Positions 43,693 to 52,501 of a DNA stretch of 64,000 bases are shown piece after piece. Positions within the stretch are counted from its first letter, which is position 1. The number at the start of each line of letters is the position of its first letter. Location: the NCBI RefSeq assembly GCF_002934605.1, contig NZ_PTJC01000006.1, positions 496,001 to 560,000 of the forward strand, given 5' to 3'. The notes beneath the pieces were generated by a model. It saw only the letters and a program-made list of their open reading frames with translations, was not told the origin of the DNA and made no database searches. The stretch is from Neolewinella xylanilytica. Its GTDB lineage: Bacteria; Bacteroidota; Bacteroidia; Chitinophagales; Saprospiraceae. The translations under genes were made by a program, and so were the position numbers.

Positions 43693-44331
43693 ATGGGTGA
43701 GCTCGCCGATTTCTTTTTTCACATTGACGCCAGTCTGCGGGAGGCCACCCTGGCCTATCCGGTGGCGACGTATGGCTTATTATTCGCGGTCATCTATACG
43801 GAAACCGCCTTCTTTCCGCTGGCGCCTTTCTTTCCCGGCGACGGTCTGCTCTTCGCCGTGGGCGTACTCTGTGCCGGTGCACTGCTCAATCCGTTCGCGA
43901 TCTGCATCCTGCTCTCCGTGGCTGCGACGCTGGGTGCCTGGACCGGTTACCGGCTCGGGAAGGGGCTGGGGCCGGTGCTGTTCGAGCGCTTCCGGTGGCT
44001 GAATAAGCGGAATTACCTGCGGGCCCATGCTTTTTACCGGAAGTACGGGGCCACTGCCCTGATCACCTCTCGTTTTCTGCCCATCGTCAAGGCATTGGTC
44101 CCCTTCATCGCCGGCGTTTCCAGAATGGAGCCCGATCGCTTCGCCAAGTATAACGTGCTGAGTGCGATCATCTGGGTGGTTTCCCTGGTCACGCTCGGGT
44201 ACTTTTTGGGGAACGTCCCCTTCATCCGGGATCATACGAGCTGGCTGGTAATCGGCCTGGCGGCGGTGTTCGTGGGGGGCTTGTTGGTGACGGTGGTGGT
44301 GAAGCTGGTCCGGAGCAGTACGCTCCGGTAG
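43693..44331 (+). CDS. DedA family membrane protein
   Basis: 212 aa with about five hydrophobic segments. The family core is visible as FFPLAPFFPGDGLLFAVGVL near residue 40, GAWTGYRLGKGLGP near residue 82 and TSRFLPIVKALVPFIAGVSRM near residue 120, where the Arg and Pro are conserved. DedA/SNARE-associated proteins include undecaprenyl phosphate or phospholipid transporters. The ligand cannot be deduced. Single gene. Confidence 0.93.
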   Translation: MGELADFFFHIDASLREATLAYPVATYGLLFAVIYTETAFFPLAPFFPGDGLLFAVGVLCAGALLNPFAICILLSVAATLGAWTGYRLGKGLGPVLFERFRWLNKRNYLRAHAFYRKYGATALITSRFLPIVKALVPFIAGVSRMEPDRFAKYNVLSAIIWVVSLVTLGYFLGNVPFIRDHTSWLVIGLAAVFVGGLLVTVVVKLVRSSTLR

Positions 44332-44424
44332 CCTTAGCCGCCGTCCTGCATAACCCCGCGCGTTCCATACCCGGTAACCCAATCGGATGGTCGAATGGAC
44401 TCGATTTTCCCCGGCATTCAATCC

Positions 44425-45393
44425 CTACACCAGCCCCAAATGCAAAATCCGCCCCCCGCTCCGGTTCACCGGCATGGTGCTTTTGCCGATCACGATGCCG
44501 TCTTCCGGGGCCAGGTATTGCTCCTTCAGCGTGCCGAAGACGTCCCGCTGGGTGGCGATTAGGTCACCAGCCTTTATCTCCTGCAGCAGGTTCACTTCCA
44601 GCGTCAGCAGGCCGCCGGTATGGGTATAGATCCAGTAGCTGCGTTTGCACATCACCGGGGGCGATGCGGGGGGCACGATGTTGTCCTGGGTCATTTTCAG
44701 GTAGCTCAGCACGTTGTGTACGCCTTCCGTACCGCTACGGATCATGCTGCGCTGGTATACGCCAGGGTTGCCGACTTCGAGCGTAACCGCCGGGATGTCG
44801 AGCGCGTCCGCCGCTCCCCGCAGGGTGCCGTCGCTGGGGGGGTTATGGACGATCAGCTGCGGATTCTGCAGTATCGACAGTTGGCGGGTCACTTCCTGCG
44901 ACATGTCCGCCCGCACGTAGTAGCTGTTGATCCGGCCGCGGCTGGCCGTGTGGAGGTCGAGCAGGTAATCGAAGTGGCGGATGATCCGGTCCACCAGCCG
45001 GTAGGCGTACACCTCGCTGGCCCGCCCGTTTTCCCGGCCCGGCATAACGTGGTTCAGGTCGAATCCGTCGGTGTACACTCGCGTTTGCCGGAGGAAGGCC
45101 GGCACGTTGACCACCAGTACGCCGACCACCATTCCCTTGAGATGGTTCACGTCGAGGTCGGCGAAAAGCCGCTGGATGACCCGAATGCCGTTCAATTCGT
45201 CACCGTGCACCGCGGCCGTCACGCCCAACGTCGGCCCCTCCTCGTTGCCGCGGGCGCAGATGATGGGGACCCGCACGGGTTCGCCAAGGCCGTCACTGAT
45301 GATCCGCAACCAGTACTTGCGGATGGAGGCGGCGGGCTGGTCGATAGCTTCCAGGCTGAGGATGGTGGGAACTTCGGGATTAGCGGCGGTCAT
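44425..45393 (-). CDS. succinylglutamate desuccinylase / aspartoacylase family hydrolase
   Basis: 322-aa M14-like zinc hydrolase. GVTAAVHGDELNGIRVIQ near residue 55 gives the HxxE zinc ligands, YLLDLHTASRGR near residue 140 the second His, and VTLEVGNPG near residue 210 the catalytic Glu region. The C-terminal domain has a barrel-sandwich look. Such enzymes cleave N-acyl amino acids or modified peptide tails. It is the last of three coupled genes, starting 14 bp inside the ATP-grasp gene, so its substrate is probably the product of that ligase or a precursor. Confidence 0.9.
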   Translation of the reverse strand: MTAANPEVPTILSLEAIDQPAASIRKYWLRIISDGLGEPVRVPIICARGNEEGPTLGVTAAVHGDELNGIRVIQRLFADLDVNHLKGMVVGVLVVNVPAFLRQTRVYTDGFDLNHVMPGRENGRASEVYAYRLVDRIIRHFDYLLDLHTASRGRINSYYVRADMSQEVTRQLSILQNPQLIVHNPPSDGTLRGAADALDIPAVTLEVGNPGVYQRSMIRSGTEGVHNVLSYLKMTQDNIVPPASPPVMCKRSYWIYTHTGGLLTLEVNLLQEIKAGDLIATQRDVFGTLKEQYLAPEDGIVIGKSTMPVNRSGGRILHLGLV

Positions 45394-46336
45394 AACAGTA
45401 GTTCAAAAGTTCGTCAATCGCCTGGCGCAGGATCGGGCGACCCGTCTGGACTTCCGCCTGGGGGAAACCACCGATGCTCAGGGTGTTTATTTCGGAAAGA
45501 ACGCGTTGCCCCCCGTCGTTCACCAGGGTGTCGATGCCCGCGAAGCAAATGCCGCGCGACAGCAGCTCGGGAGCCAGGGCGGTGACCATGTCCTCCTCCT
45601 CCGGGCTCACCTCCGCCCCGACGGAGGTGCCGCCGCGGGCCACGTTGCACAGCCATTCTCCCGGGGGCGGAATGCGTAGGGAGGCCGCCAGAATTTTACC
45701 GTTTACTACCAGAATGCGTTTGTCGCCCTGGCTGACGTTCTTCAGAAACTTCATCGCGAGGTACGGTCCTTCAAATACGGACAACGATTCTTCCGGATGG
45801 TTCATGCGCAGAATGCCCTGGCCGCCGTAAGCCCGTAGCGGTTTGAGGACGATGGGGTGGCGGCGGGCGAAATCCCGGGCTTCCCGCTCGGTTTCCACAA
45901 TGCGCGTCGGCGGTGTCCAGTCGGGAAATTGCGTGAGGAAGGCTTTGGTGCTGGTGGCCTCGATACCGGACGGGTCGTTGACGATCAGGGTCTGGCTGCC
46001 GGATACCAGCGCGCGCAGTTTCGGAAAAAAATCTTCCGGGATCGGGTGGGGTAAGCGCAGCCAGACCACGTCGTAGGCCGTCAGTTCCGGGAGCGTGTCG
46101 GCGGTGTTGAAGTGCTTGGCTTCGGGGTCGAAGTGTACCGTTTCGTTCACGGTGAATCCCCGCACCCGCGCCCCGTCGCCCGCAAAAAAGGCTTCGTTGT
46201 GCGGGTTGCCGCGGCTGGCCAGGTCCACGCGTGCGCAACGGTGGTCGGCGAAAAGGGTGTTAACCAGGGCGTAGAGGGAATTCTGATCGGAATGGCCGGA
46301 GTGATCGGTAAGTACGAGAAAGGTCAGTCGCTTCAT
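45380..46336 (-). CDS. ATP-grasp ligase, glutathione-synthetase/RimK-like
   Basis: 318 aa. N-terminal substrate domain, then an ATP-grasp fold: RHPIVLKPLRAYGGQGILRM near residue 160 (nucleotide-binding Lys and Gly loop), RILVVNGKILAASLRI near residue 210, and FAGIDTLVNDGGQRVLSEIN near residue 265 (metal-binding Glu/Asn). It resembles GshB, which joins Gly to gamma-Glu-Cys, but no gshA is adjacent. Placed between an uncharacterised gene (4-bp overlap) and an aspartoacylase-like hydrolase (14-bp overlap), it more likely makes another amide or peptide product. Confidence 0.85.
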   Translation of the reverse strand: MKRLTFLVLTDHSGHSDQNSLYALVNTLFADHRCARVDLASRGNPHNEAFFAGDGARVRGFTVNETVHFDPEAKHFNTADTLPELTAYDVVWLRLPHPIPEDFFPKLRALVSGSQTLIVNDPSGIEATSTKAFLTQFPDWTPPTRIVETEREARDFARRHPIVLKPLRAYGGQGILRMNHPEESLSVFEGPYLAMKFLKNVSQGDKRILVVNGKILAASLRIPPPGEWLCNVARGGTSVGAEVSPEEEDMVTALAPELLSRGICFAGIDTLVNDGGQRVLSEINTLSIGGFPQAEVQTGRPILRQAIDELLNYCYDRR

Positions 46337-47772
46337 GCGGGGATTTCGGAAAGCAGGGTAGGGTCGTCGTTCAGACTGGAGAATAGGCGCAGGCTGAACT
46401 TACCCTTGCTGTTAAAAAGTTTTTGCGCCATGCGGTCGATGGCGATGGTGCTCAGTACGGTCTGGATGTAAGCCTCGATGAGGTCGTCGAGCCCGATGCC
46501 GAGTTTGTTGAAGTCACGGCGGTCCATGAGCAGCAGGCGGTTGGTGTCGCTGGTCCACTGGTTATTACCCAGCTTTTCCGACAGGTTGGTGCCGAGCATG
46601 GCCCAACTCTCTTTGCCGCCCTTTAGTTCGTCCGACAGGGGCTCCTCGGCTCGACGGCTGTAGCAGCAGATCGGGCGGATACCGTCTTCCGTGCTGCTGA
46701 CCATCAGCCGGATATCGCTTACGAAGGTGCGGCCCTTTTTGTCCGGAATGGTACCGACGTGGAAGAACTTCCCGTCTCCCCCCGTGGAGCTCCAGCCATA
46801 GTTGCCGATGAGGCTCTGCACGATGAAGCGTTCGTAATCGATTTCTTCGGCCATGAAGGCGTCGAGTTCCGTCTGGTTCGTGATGGTGTAGACTCCCTGC
46901 CCGGCGTTGCTGTAGGGCACCTTCACCACGGCCTGCCCACCGAGCTTCGCCACCCAAAGGGGGATTTCGTTGCGAGTGACGTCCCAGATCGTTTCCGGAG
47001 TGTGGATCTTGAGTCCGTACTTCCGGATCTCCCCATTGTATAAATCGTAGGCCTTGGCGGCGACCATCTTATTCCGTCCGCCGGCCAGGCAGGTGACGAT
47101 GGGGTTCAGGATCCGCGTTTTTGAATTGAGGGGGAGGCGGGTCCACGGCCGCTGCGTCAGGTAGCGGAAGACGGCCCGGAGGCGCACCCATTCGCCTTCG
47201 TACCGGGCGTAAAGCCAGCCGTCTTCGGTCTTGAGGTGCCGCTCGGGGGCGTTGTAGTAATCGCAGATGTAGAGGACTTCTTCCTGGAAGGCATCCGCGA
47301 TGGCGGCGGCGTAGCCACTCGCTTCCATGGGGTTTTTGTCGTAAATCACCGCCAGCCGTCCCTCCCGCTTGGTCTGCCGCTTTTCGACCATGGGCTTGAA
47401 GGTGCGCTCCACCAGCACCCGGTAGCCGCCTTCCTCCTGGTGGTCGTCGGTGAGCGGCATGCTCTTCTGCCCGGAGGGGCAGCTGTTGTTCTCGATGATG
47501 ACCATTCGGCGGCGGCCCTGGGCGGTGGTGGCGTTGATGAGGTCGGCCCCGCCCCAGAGGAAGTATTTGCACTGGTAGGTGAGCACCTCCCGCAGCCCGT
47601 CGGGGTCGACCAGGGGGTTGAGGTGGCAGTACCTGCTGACCATCCGCTCGCGGTCCAGGTTCAGGAAGAAACTCACCATCGGGTGGATGGTGGCGTTCAG
47701 CGCCTTCGGATACCAGTGGGTCTCGGCCTTAAAGGCGCCGGGAGCGATGCGTTGAATGGGTGGGTTATTCAA
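46333..47772 (-). CDS. uncharacterised conserved protein, first gene of the ATP-grasp cassette
   Basis: About 479 aa, no signal peptide. Segments such as RMVIIENNSCPSGQKSMPL, LAVIYDKNPMEASGYAAAIA and GGQAVVKVPYSNAGQGVYTI look like a nucleotide-binding enzyme. The last one resembles an ATP-grasp glycine loop, so the protein may be a second, divergent ATP-grasp ligase. I cannot name a family. The start is unsure: the frame opens at a TTG at 47817, and TTG 47772 or ATG 47679 are alternatives; 47772 keeps the plausible N-terminal region. It overlaps the next gene by 4 bp. Confidence 0.75.
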   Translation of the reverse strand: MNNPPIQRIAPGAFKAETHWYPKALNATIHPMVSFFLNLDRERMVSRYCHLNPLVDPDGLREVLTYQCKYFLWGGADLINATTAQGRRRMVIIENNSCPSGQKSMPLTDDHQEEGGYRVLVERTFKPMVEKRQTKREGRLAVIYDKNPMEASGYAAAIADAFQEEVLYICDYYNAPERHLKTEDGWLYARYEGEWVRLRAVFRYLTQRPWTRLPLNSKTRILNPIVTCLAGGRNKMVAAKAYDLYNGEIRKYGLKIHTPETIWDVTRNEIPLWVAKLGGQAVVKVPYSNAGQGVYTITNQTELDAFMAEEIDYERFIVQSLIGNYGWSSTGGDGKFFHVGTIPDKKGRTFVSDIRLMVSSTEDGIRPICCYSRRAEEPLSDELKGGKESWAMLGTNLSEKLGNNQWTSDTNRLLLMDRRDFNKLGIGLDDLIEAYIQTVLSTIAIDRMAQKLFNSKGKFSLRLFSSLNDDPTLLSEIPA

Positions 47773-48020
47773 ATCGTGGTGGATGGATTTATTGCGGCAA
47801 ACGCAGGAGCAACGCAAAAGTCAACGGGTAGGGTGGTTTGGTGGGTGATTTCGTGCATTCCCCGTTGGTGGATTGGCTCCGCAACAGCCGGTAGGACCGC
47901 CGGACCCGCTGCCGGCTGTCGTGTAGGGAGCCCAACCGACAGACCGGTGATAGCGGACGGGCCAGCTCGGGCAAAAGCCAAGGATTTAGGCAATATTGCA
48001 GCGGCAAACCGGCCCGTCGC

Positions 48021-50843
48021 ATGAAATGTATCCCCTTACTGCTCCTTACCCTGCTGCCCTGGGCGGTCAGTTCCCAGGATATCGGCCTTCACCCGCCGGA
48101 GATCGACTGGCAGCAGCTGCGGGCGGAAAACGTGCGGGTAATCTTTCCGGCCGGTTACGAAACCCGGGCCCGTCGGGTGGCCAGCCTGGTCGATAAGCTG
48201 GCGGTCGACCATAACCGCAGCGTGGGCGACCGGCTTTTCGACTTCGACCTCGTACTCCAAACCCCGAATATGACGGTGAACGGCTACGTGGGATTGGCGC
48301 CCTTCCGCTCGGAGTTCTACCCCACGCCGCCACAACGCCTCAGCCAGCTCAGTAACACGGACTGGGTCGACCTGCTCTCCATCCACGAATTCCGCCACGT
48401 GCAGCAGACCAGCAACGAGCGGCGCGGCCTTACCCGGTTGGCCAGTATTCTGCAGGGCCAGATCGGTTGGATGGCCCTGAGCGGTATCGCCACGCCGAAC
48501 TGGTTCACGGAGGGCGACGCCGTGGTAGCCGAAACCGCCCTCACCGCCGGCGGTCGCGGTCGTACCCCGGCCTTCAGTAGCGAACTGCGGGCCCTGCTTC
48601 GTAACAACATCGTCCACCCCTACGCCAAGGCCCGCAACGGCAGTTTCCGAAGCCTCGTGCCGAGCCACTACGTCTACGGCTACGCCATGACCACTTACGC
48701 CCGCGAGCGGTTCGGCAATGACGTCTGGAAACCGGTCCTCCAGGAGGGGGCCGCCTACCGCAGTCTGTTGTATCCTTTCAGCCGGGCCCTGCAACGGCGC
48801 ACCGACCTGTCTACCCGCGAGCTCTACCTGACCACGATGCTCGACCTGGAGCGGTTGCAGGACAGCGCCCTGGCGACCAGGCGGCCCCTCGTAGCGGGAG
48901 AGCCGGTTGCCGGCGGTGATAAGGACATCCGGAATTACCGTTTCCCCTTCGTGGACGATCGCGGTCGCCTATTGGCCCTGCGTACCAGTTACCGGGAACT
49001 ACCGGCCGTGGTGGAAGTCGGCGCGATCGATCGCATCATCACCCACCCGGGTATCCAGCGCGAACCGTGGTTGGCCCTGTCCGACCGTTTCGCCCTCTGG
49101 ACGGAGTACGCCCAGAACCCCCGCTACACGAACCAGAACTATTCGGACCTCGTCGTTTACGAGTTGCGTACCGGTCGCCAGCGGAAACTAACGGAAGGGG
49201 GCCACTACGTTTCCGCCTCCTTCAGCCCGGATCAACAACGACTGGCGGCCGTCTGGTACGAAGCCCTGGCCGGCGGACCCGAACTGCGCATTCTCGACGC
49301 CTCCGACGGGACGGTGCTGCAGCGGATCGAAGTAGCGGAGAACAATGTCGCTTGGCCGGTCTTTTCCGCGGACGGCGAGCGGGTTTACTTCCTCGGACAG
49401 GACTACGACGGCGTGGCGATCGCGGCCTGGGATCCGACATCGGATGTGATCGAAACCGTGCTCCCGCGCTCCGTCGCCCCCATTGATATGCTGGACGTGG
49501 CCGCCGACGGTCGCTTAGTGTACGTCAGCGGCCGTAGCGGCGTGGATAACGTTTACACTTTGGATCCCGTAACCGGCGTGCGCCGCCAACTCACGAACGT
49601 GGCGGTCGGCGCATACTTTCCGCACCTGGCGGGGGATACCCTCTACTATGCCACCCCGACACCGCAGGGCGAACGCTTGCACCGGCTGGTACCGTCGGAT
49701 CAGGAGGTGAGCGGCACTTCAGGTGACGACATTACCGCCGGAATTTTCGAACGCCCGGCTGCCTTTGCCGCCGAATCCGCTAATTTGCCGGTCGACCTGG
49801 TGGTGAACGATTACCCGACCTCGAATTTTTCCAACACCCTCGGCGGCATCAAGCTGCACAGTTGGTCCTTCAACGGGAGCTACGTGACTCCGGGCGTGGC
49901 GGTGGAATTCGGCAACGCCCTGAATACGGCCGCGATGACGGTATCCGGCGAATACAACTTCAACGAAGACCGCTACGCCGGGGGCGTGAACCTGACCTAC
50001 GGCGGGCTATTTCCGGTGATCGCGCTGGAGGGACAGTACCGCGACCGCAATACGACGGTGCAGGCGGACCGGACCGATAGCTTGCAATTCTACGGCCAGG
50101 AATTTAACCAACTCACGGTCGGCCCCACCATAAGCCTACCCCTGCAGTGGGTGGAAGGGAACACGACGACCACGGTGGTGCCTTCGGTGGGCTACCAATA
50201 TTACAGCATTCAGGACCTGGAGGAAGGGACGCTACCGCCCGACTTCGGGAATTTGAGTTTGGGGTTGCGGTTCAGCTCCCTGCGCCGTACGGCATTCCGG
50301 CAGGTTCAGCCCCATTTGGGAGCCAGTGCTTCGGTCGTCTACGACCGGGCGCTGGGCGATGTTGCCGCCGGCGAGCGATTGCTTGTCCGCTCTTCCTTTT
50401 ACTTACCCGGCATCTTTCGGACCCATGGGATCCGGCTGGACGTGGACGCGCAATCGGAGTCGGCGGTGAACCTGTATCAGTATCCGGATGTCTTCCGCTA
50501 CGCCCGGGGATTCACCGCGCCGCTGAACGACGGGGTGTACCGGCTCGGGGCCAATTACCAGCTTCCCCTGCTGTATCCGGACTTGGGAATTCTGGGAATC
50601 ACCTACTTCAAGCGGGTCCGACTGAACGTCTTTTACGATTACAGTCAGTTTCGGCTGGACTTCCGTGAGGAGTTAACCTTCGACGAGCAAAGCGTGGGCG
50701 GACAATTCTACTTCGATAACGTGTGGCTGAACGCCCAGCTGATCACGGTGGGGGTGGAGGCGGCGTACCGGCTGACCCGGGACGTATTCTCCGCCGACAC
50801 GAACGATATCCAGTTTCGGGTGCTGCTGAGCGGCAGCTTTTAG
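48021..50843 (+). CDS. outer-membrane protein with HExxH peptidase domain, beta-propeller and C-terminal barrel
   Basis: 940 aa with a signal peptide (1-18). Residues 25-290 form a peptidase-MA-like zinc domain: SIHEFRHVQQ has His122, Glu123 and His126, and WFTEGDAVVAET supplies Glu164. About 300-600 is a TolB/WD40-like propeller (FSPDQQRLAAVWYEA, FSADGERVYFLGQ, VYVSGRSGVDNVYTL). About 620-940 is a string of amphipathic strands ending in ...RVLLSGSF, with terminal Phe as in outer-membrane barrels. It is presumably a surface protease anchored by its own barrel; substrate unknown. The 203-bp region before it has no clear promoter. Confidence 0.82.
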   Translation: MKCIPLLLLTLLPWAVSSQDIGLHPPEIDWQQLRAENVRVIFPAGYETRARRVASLVDKLAVDHNRSVGDRLFDFDLVLQTPNMTVNGYVGLAPFRSEFYPTPPQRLSQLSNTDWVDLLSIHEFRHVQQTSNERRGLTRLASILQGQIGWMALSGIATPNWFTEGDAVVAETALTAGGRGRTPAFSSELRALLRNNIVHPYAKARNGSFRSLVPSHYVYGYAMTTYARERFGNDVWKPVLQEGAAYRSLLYPFSRALQRRTDLSTRELYLTTMLDLERLQDSALATRRPLVAGEPVAGGDKDIRNYRFPFVDDRGRLLALRTSYRELPAVVEVGAIDRIITHPGIQREPWLALSDRFALWTEYAQNPRYTNQNYSDLVVYELRTGRQRKLTEGGHYVSASFSPDQQRLAAVWYEALAGGPELRILDASDGTVLQRIEVAENNVAWPVFSADGERVYFLGQDYDGVAIAAWDPTSDVIETVLPRSVAPIDMLDVAADGRLVYVSGRSGVDNVYTLDPVTGVRRQLTNVAVGAYFPHLAGDTLYYATPTPQGERLHRLVPSDQEVSGTSGDDITAGIFERPAAFAAESANLPVDLVVNDYPTSNFSNTLGGIKLHSWSFNGSYVTPGVAVEFGNALNTAAMTVSGEYNFNEDRYAGGVNLTYGGLFPVIALEGQYRDRNTTVQADRTDSLQFYGQEFNQLTVGPTISLPLQWVEGNTTTTVVPSVGYQYYSIQDLEEGTLPPDFGNLSLGLRFSSLRRTAFRQVQPHLGASASVVYDRALGDVAAGERLLVRSSFYLPGIFRTHGIRLDVDAQSESAVNLYQYPDVFRYARGFTAPLNDGVYRLGANYQLPLLYPDLGILGITYFKRVRLNVFYDYSQFRLDFREELTFDEQSVGGQFYFDNVWLNAQLITVGVEAAYRLTRDVFSADTNDIQFRVLLSGSF

Positions 50844-51499
50844 ACGTTCAGGTAGTTGATCAGGCTATCGAAGCGCTCCCGGAGCGTATCCTGTAGCTGC
50901 TTCTCGTTGAAGCTTGCCTTTACCTGGTACTTGAAACGCTCGAAGGTGGCGATGGTGCCCGCGATGCTCTGGCTGTTGAGCTTGAGAGTTACTTCCACCT
51001 GGTTGGTATCCACGTCACTGCGAACGAAAGAACTGAGAATGATGGCGTTATCGCTTTCCACGATGCGGGCGATCTCGGCGAGGCTGTAATCCTGGCGGGC
51101 CATTTCCAACACCACGATGGACCCTGGGTCGCTGAAGGTGCTGGACGTTGCGAAGAACCGCAACAGGTCTTCCCCGGTGACCATACCGATGTATTCGCCT
51201 TCCCGGTTGATGACGGGTACCACGGTAAGATTGTTCTCCACCAATTGGCGCATGACATCGTAGAGGTGATCGTCCGGAAACACGGAGGGCGGGAGCAGGG
51301 GGGTGCGGTAGTTGCCGACCGAATCTTCGGGATCGGCATCGAGCACGTCGTTTTCGGAGATGACGGAGACTAGCTTCGCGCCCTCTACTACGGGTAAGTG
51401 GCGGATATAAAACTCGTTCATTATGCCAAGGGCTTCCTCGCCGGTATCGGAAGGGCGCAGGGGAACGATGGAGTCGGTAATCAGGAAGTCAGCAGTCAT
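50840..51499 (-). CDS. CBS-pair protein (AcuB-like)
   Basis: 219 aa. Two CBS domains span about 5-130 (ITDSIVPLRPSDTGEEALGIM, then VNREGEYIGMVTGEDLLRF), followed by an ACT-like C-terminal domain (DPGSIVVLEMARQDYSLAEI). This layout resembles AcuB, and such proteins sense adenine nucleotides. ATG 51499 was chosen because the CBS pair begins directly there. The stop overlaps the convergent barrel gene by 4 bp. It is followed upstream by the TM2 gene on the same strand with a 25-bp gap. Confidence 0.88.
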   Translation of the reverse strand: MTADFLITDSIVPLRPSDTGEEALGIMNEFYIRHLPVVEGAKLVSVISENDVLDADPEDSVGNYRTPLLPPSVFPDDHLYDVMRQLVENNLTVVPVINREGEYIGMVTGEDLLRFFATSSTFSDPGSIVVLEMARQDYSLAEIARIVESDNAIILSSFVRSDVDTNQVEVTLKLNSQSIAGTIATFERFKYQVKASFNEKQLQDTLRERFDSLINYLNV

Positions 51500-51524
51500 C
51501 GGGAGGGAAAGTAGGGAATAAAAT

Positions 51525-52460
51525 CTAGCCGAGTAGTCTTCGTTTTTGCGTGGCGAACTCCACCTCTGTGAGCAGCCCTTTTTCACGCAAGGAGGCTAGT
51601 CGTTGGAGTTGATCGAGCAACTCGTCGGTGACGGGTGGCTCGTGGGGTGCATCATCCTGATTTTTTTCGACGAGGGGATCCTCGAAGTTGGGAGCAGGTT
51701 GGGGGGAAGCGGAGGCTAAGCGAAAATGATTACGGGCGAATTGTGGATAGGCGTTCTGAATCCGCAGGTAGGCCAGGCTGTCGTGGGTGCGGATCCGGTC
51801 GAAATCGTCGAAACCCAGCGCGACGGCCCGATCCAGGTGGTAGAAAGCCCGGTCGGCTTCTTCCTCTACCGAGTAGGCGCAGGCGATATTGAAGTGAGAG
51901 GCTACGTCGCGTGGGTTTTTGGTTAGTGCTTTCTGAAACGCCTCGATGGCCCGTTGGTACTCAAAATCCTTGAAATAAAATACGCCGCGTTCCCGATCGC
52001 CACGACCCGGGTCCTGTTTCGCCTGGTTTTGCCGACCGGTGGTCGTGGGCGGTTCGGTACGCTGATTGTTGCGCTCCTTGGCCTGACGGACGCGCTCCCG
52101 TTCTTTCTCGGCTCGTTCGCGTTGCCGTTGCTGGAACCGTCTTTCCCGGTCGGTCATGGTACCAAATTGTTGCCGTTGGTGGGCGGAATCTCCGACGGTG
52201 GAGGTCTGCGCCATTGGCTGGTTATACTTGAGGTCGAATTCCCGGTCGTCCATCGACAGGAAGGATATCGAGTCGATGATACCGAAAATAGCCGCCAGCG
52301 AAATGAGCATGACGGTGAAGGGAGTAGGTCCCGCGGAGACGGCCAGCACAAAAAAAAAGAGGTGCGCCATGCCCATGCCTTTCTGTCCGAGGTAAAAGCG
52401 CTGAAGGCCGATGATACCCCCGAAAAAAGCCAGGATCGCCGCGATCGTTTTATCCTTCAT
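51525..52460 (-). CDS. TM2 domain - TPR protein with SHOCT-like tail
   Basis: 311 aa. The TM2 domain (about 1-75: IAAILAFFGGIIGLQRFYLG, two membrane helices) is followed by a strongly charged Arg/Gln/Glu linker, TPR repeats about 160-225 (EYQRAIEAFQKALTKNP) and a SHOCT-like terminal helix (DQLQRLASLREKGLLTEVEF). Role unknown. TM2 proteins often modify membrane or redox properties, and the TPR part should bind a partner. Likely co-transcribed with the flanking CBS (25 bp) and phosphatase (41 bp) genes. Confidence 0.85.
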   Translation of the reverse strand: MKDKTIAAILAFFGGIIGLQRFYLGQKGMGMAHLFFFVLAVSAGPTPFTVMLISLAAIFGIIDSISFLSMDDREFDLKYNQPMAQTSTVGDSAHQRQQFGTMTDRERRFQQRQRERAEKERERVRQAKERNNQRTEPPTTTGRQNQAKQDPGRGDRERGVFYFKDFEYQRAIEAFQKALTKNPRDVASHFNIACAYSVEEEADRAFYHLDRAVALGFDDFDRIRTHDSLAYLRIQNAYPQFARNHFRLASASPQPAPNFEDPLVEKNQDDAPHEPPVTDELLDQLQRLASLREKGLLTEVEFATQKRRLLG

Positions 52461-52501
52461 CTTACCTAGGGGAACGATCAAACGCCGGCTTTCGTTCTGG
52501 A

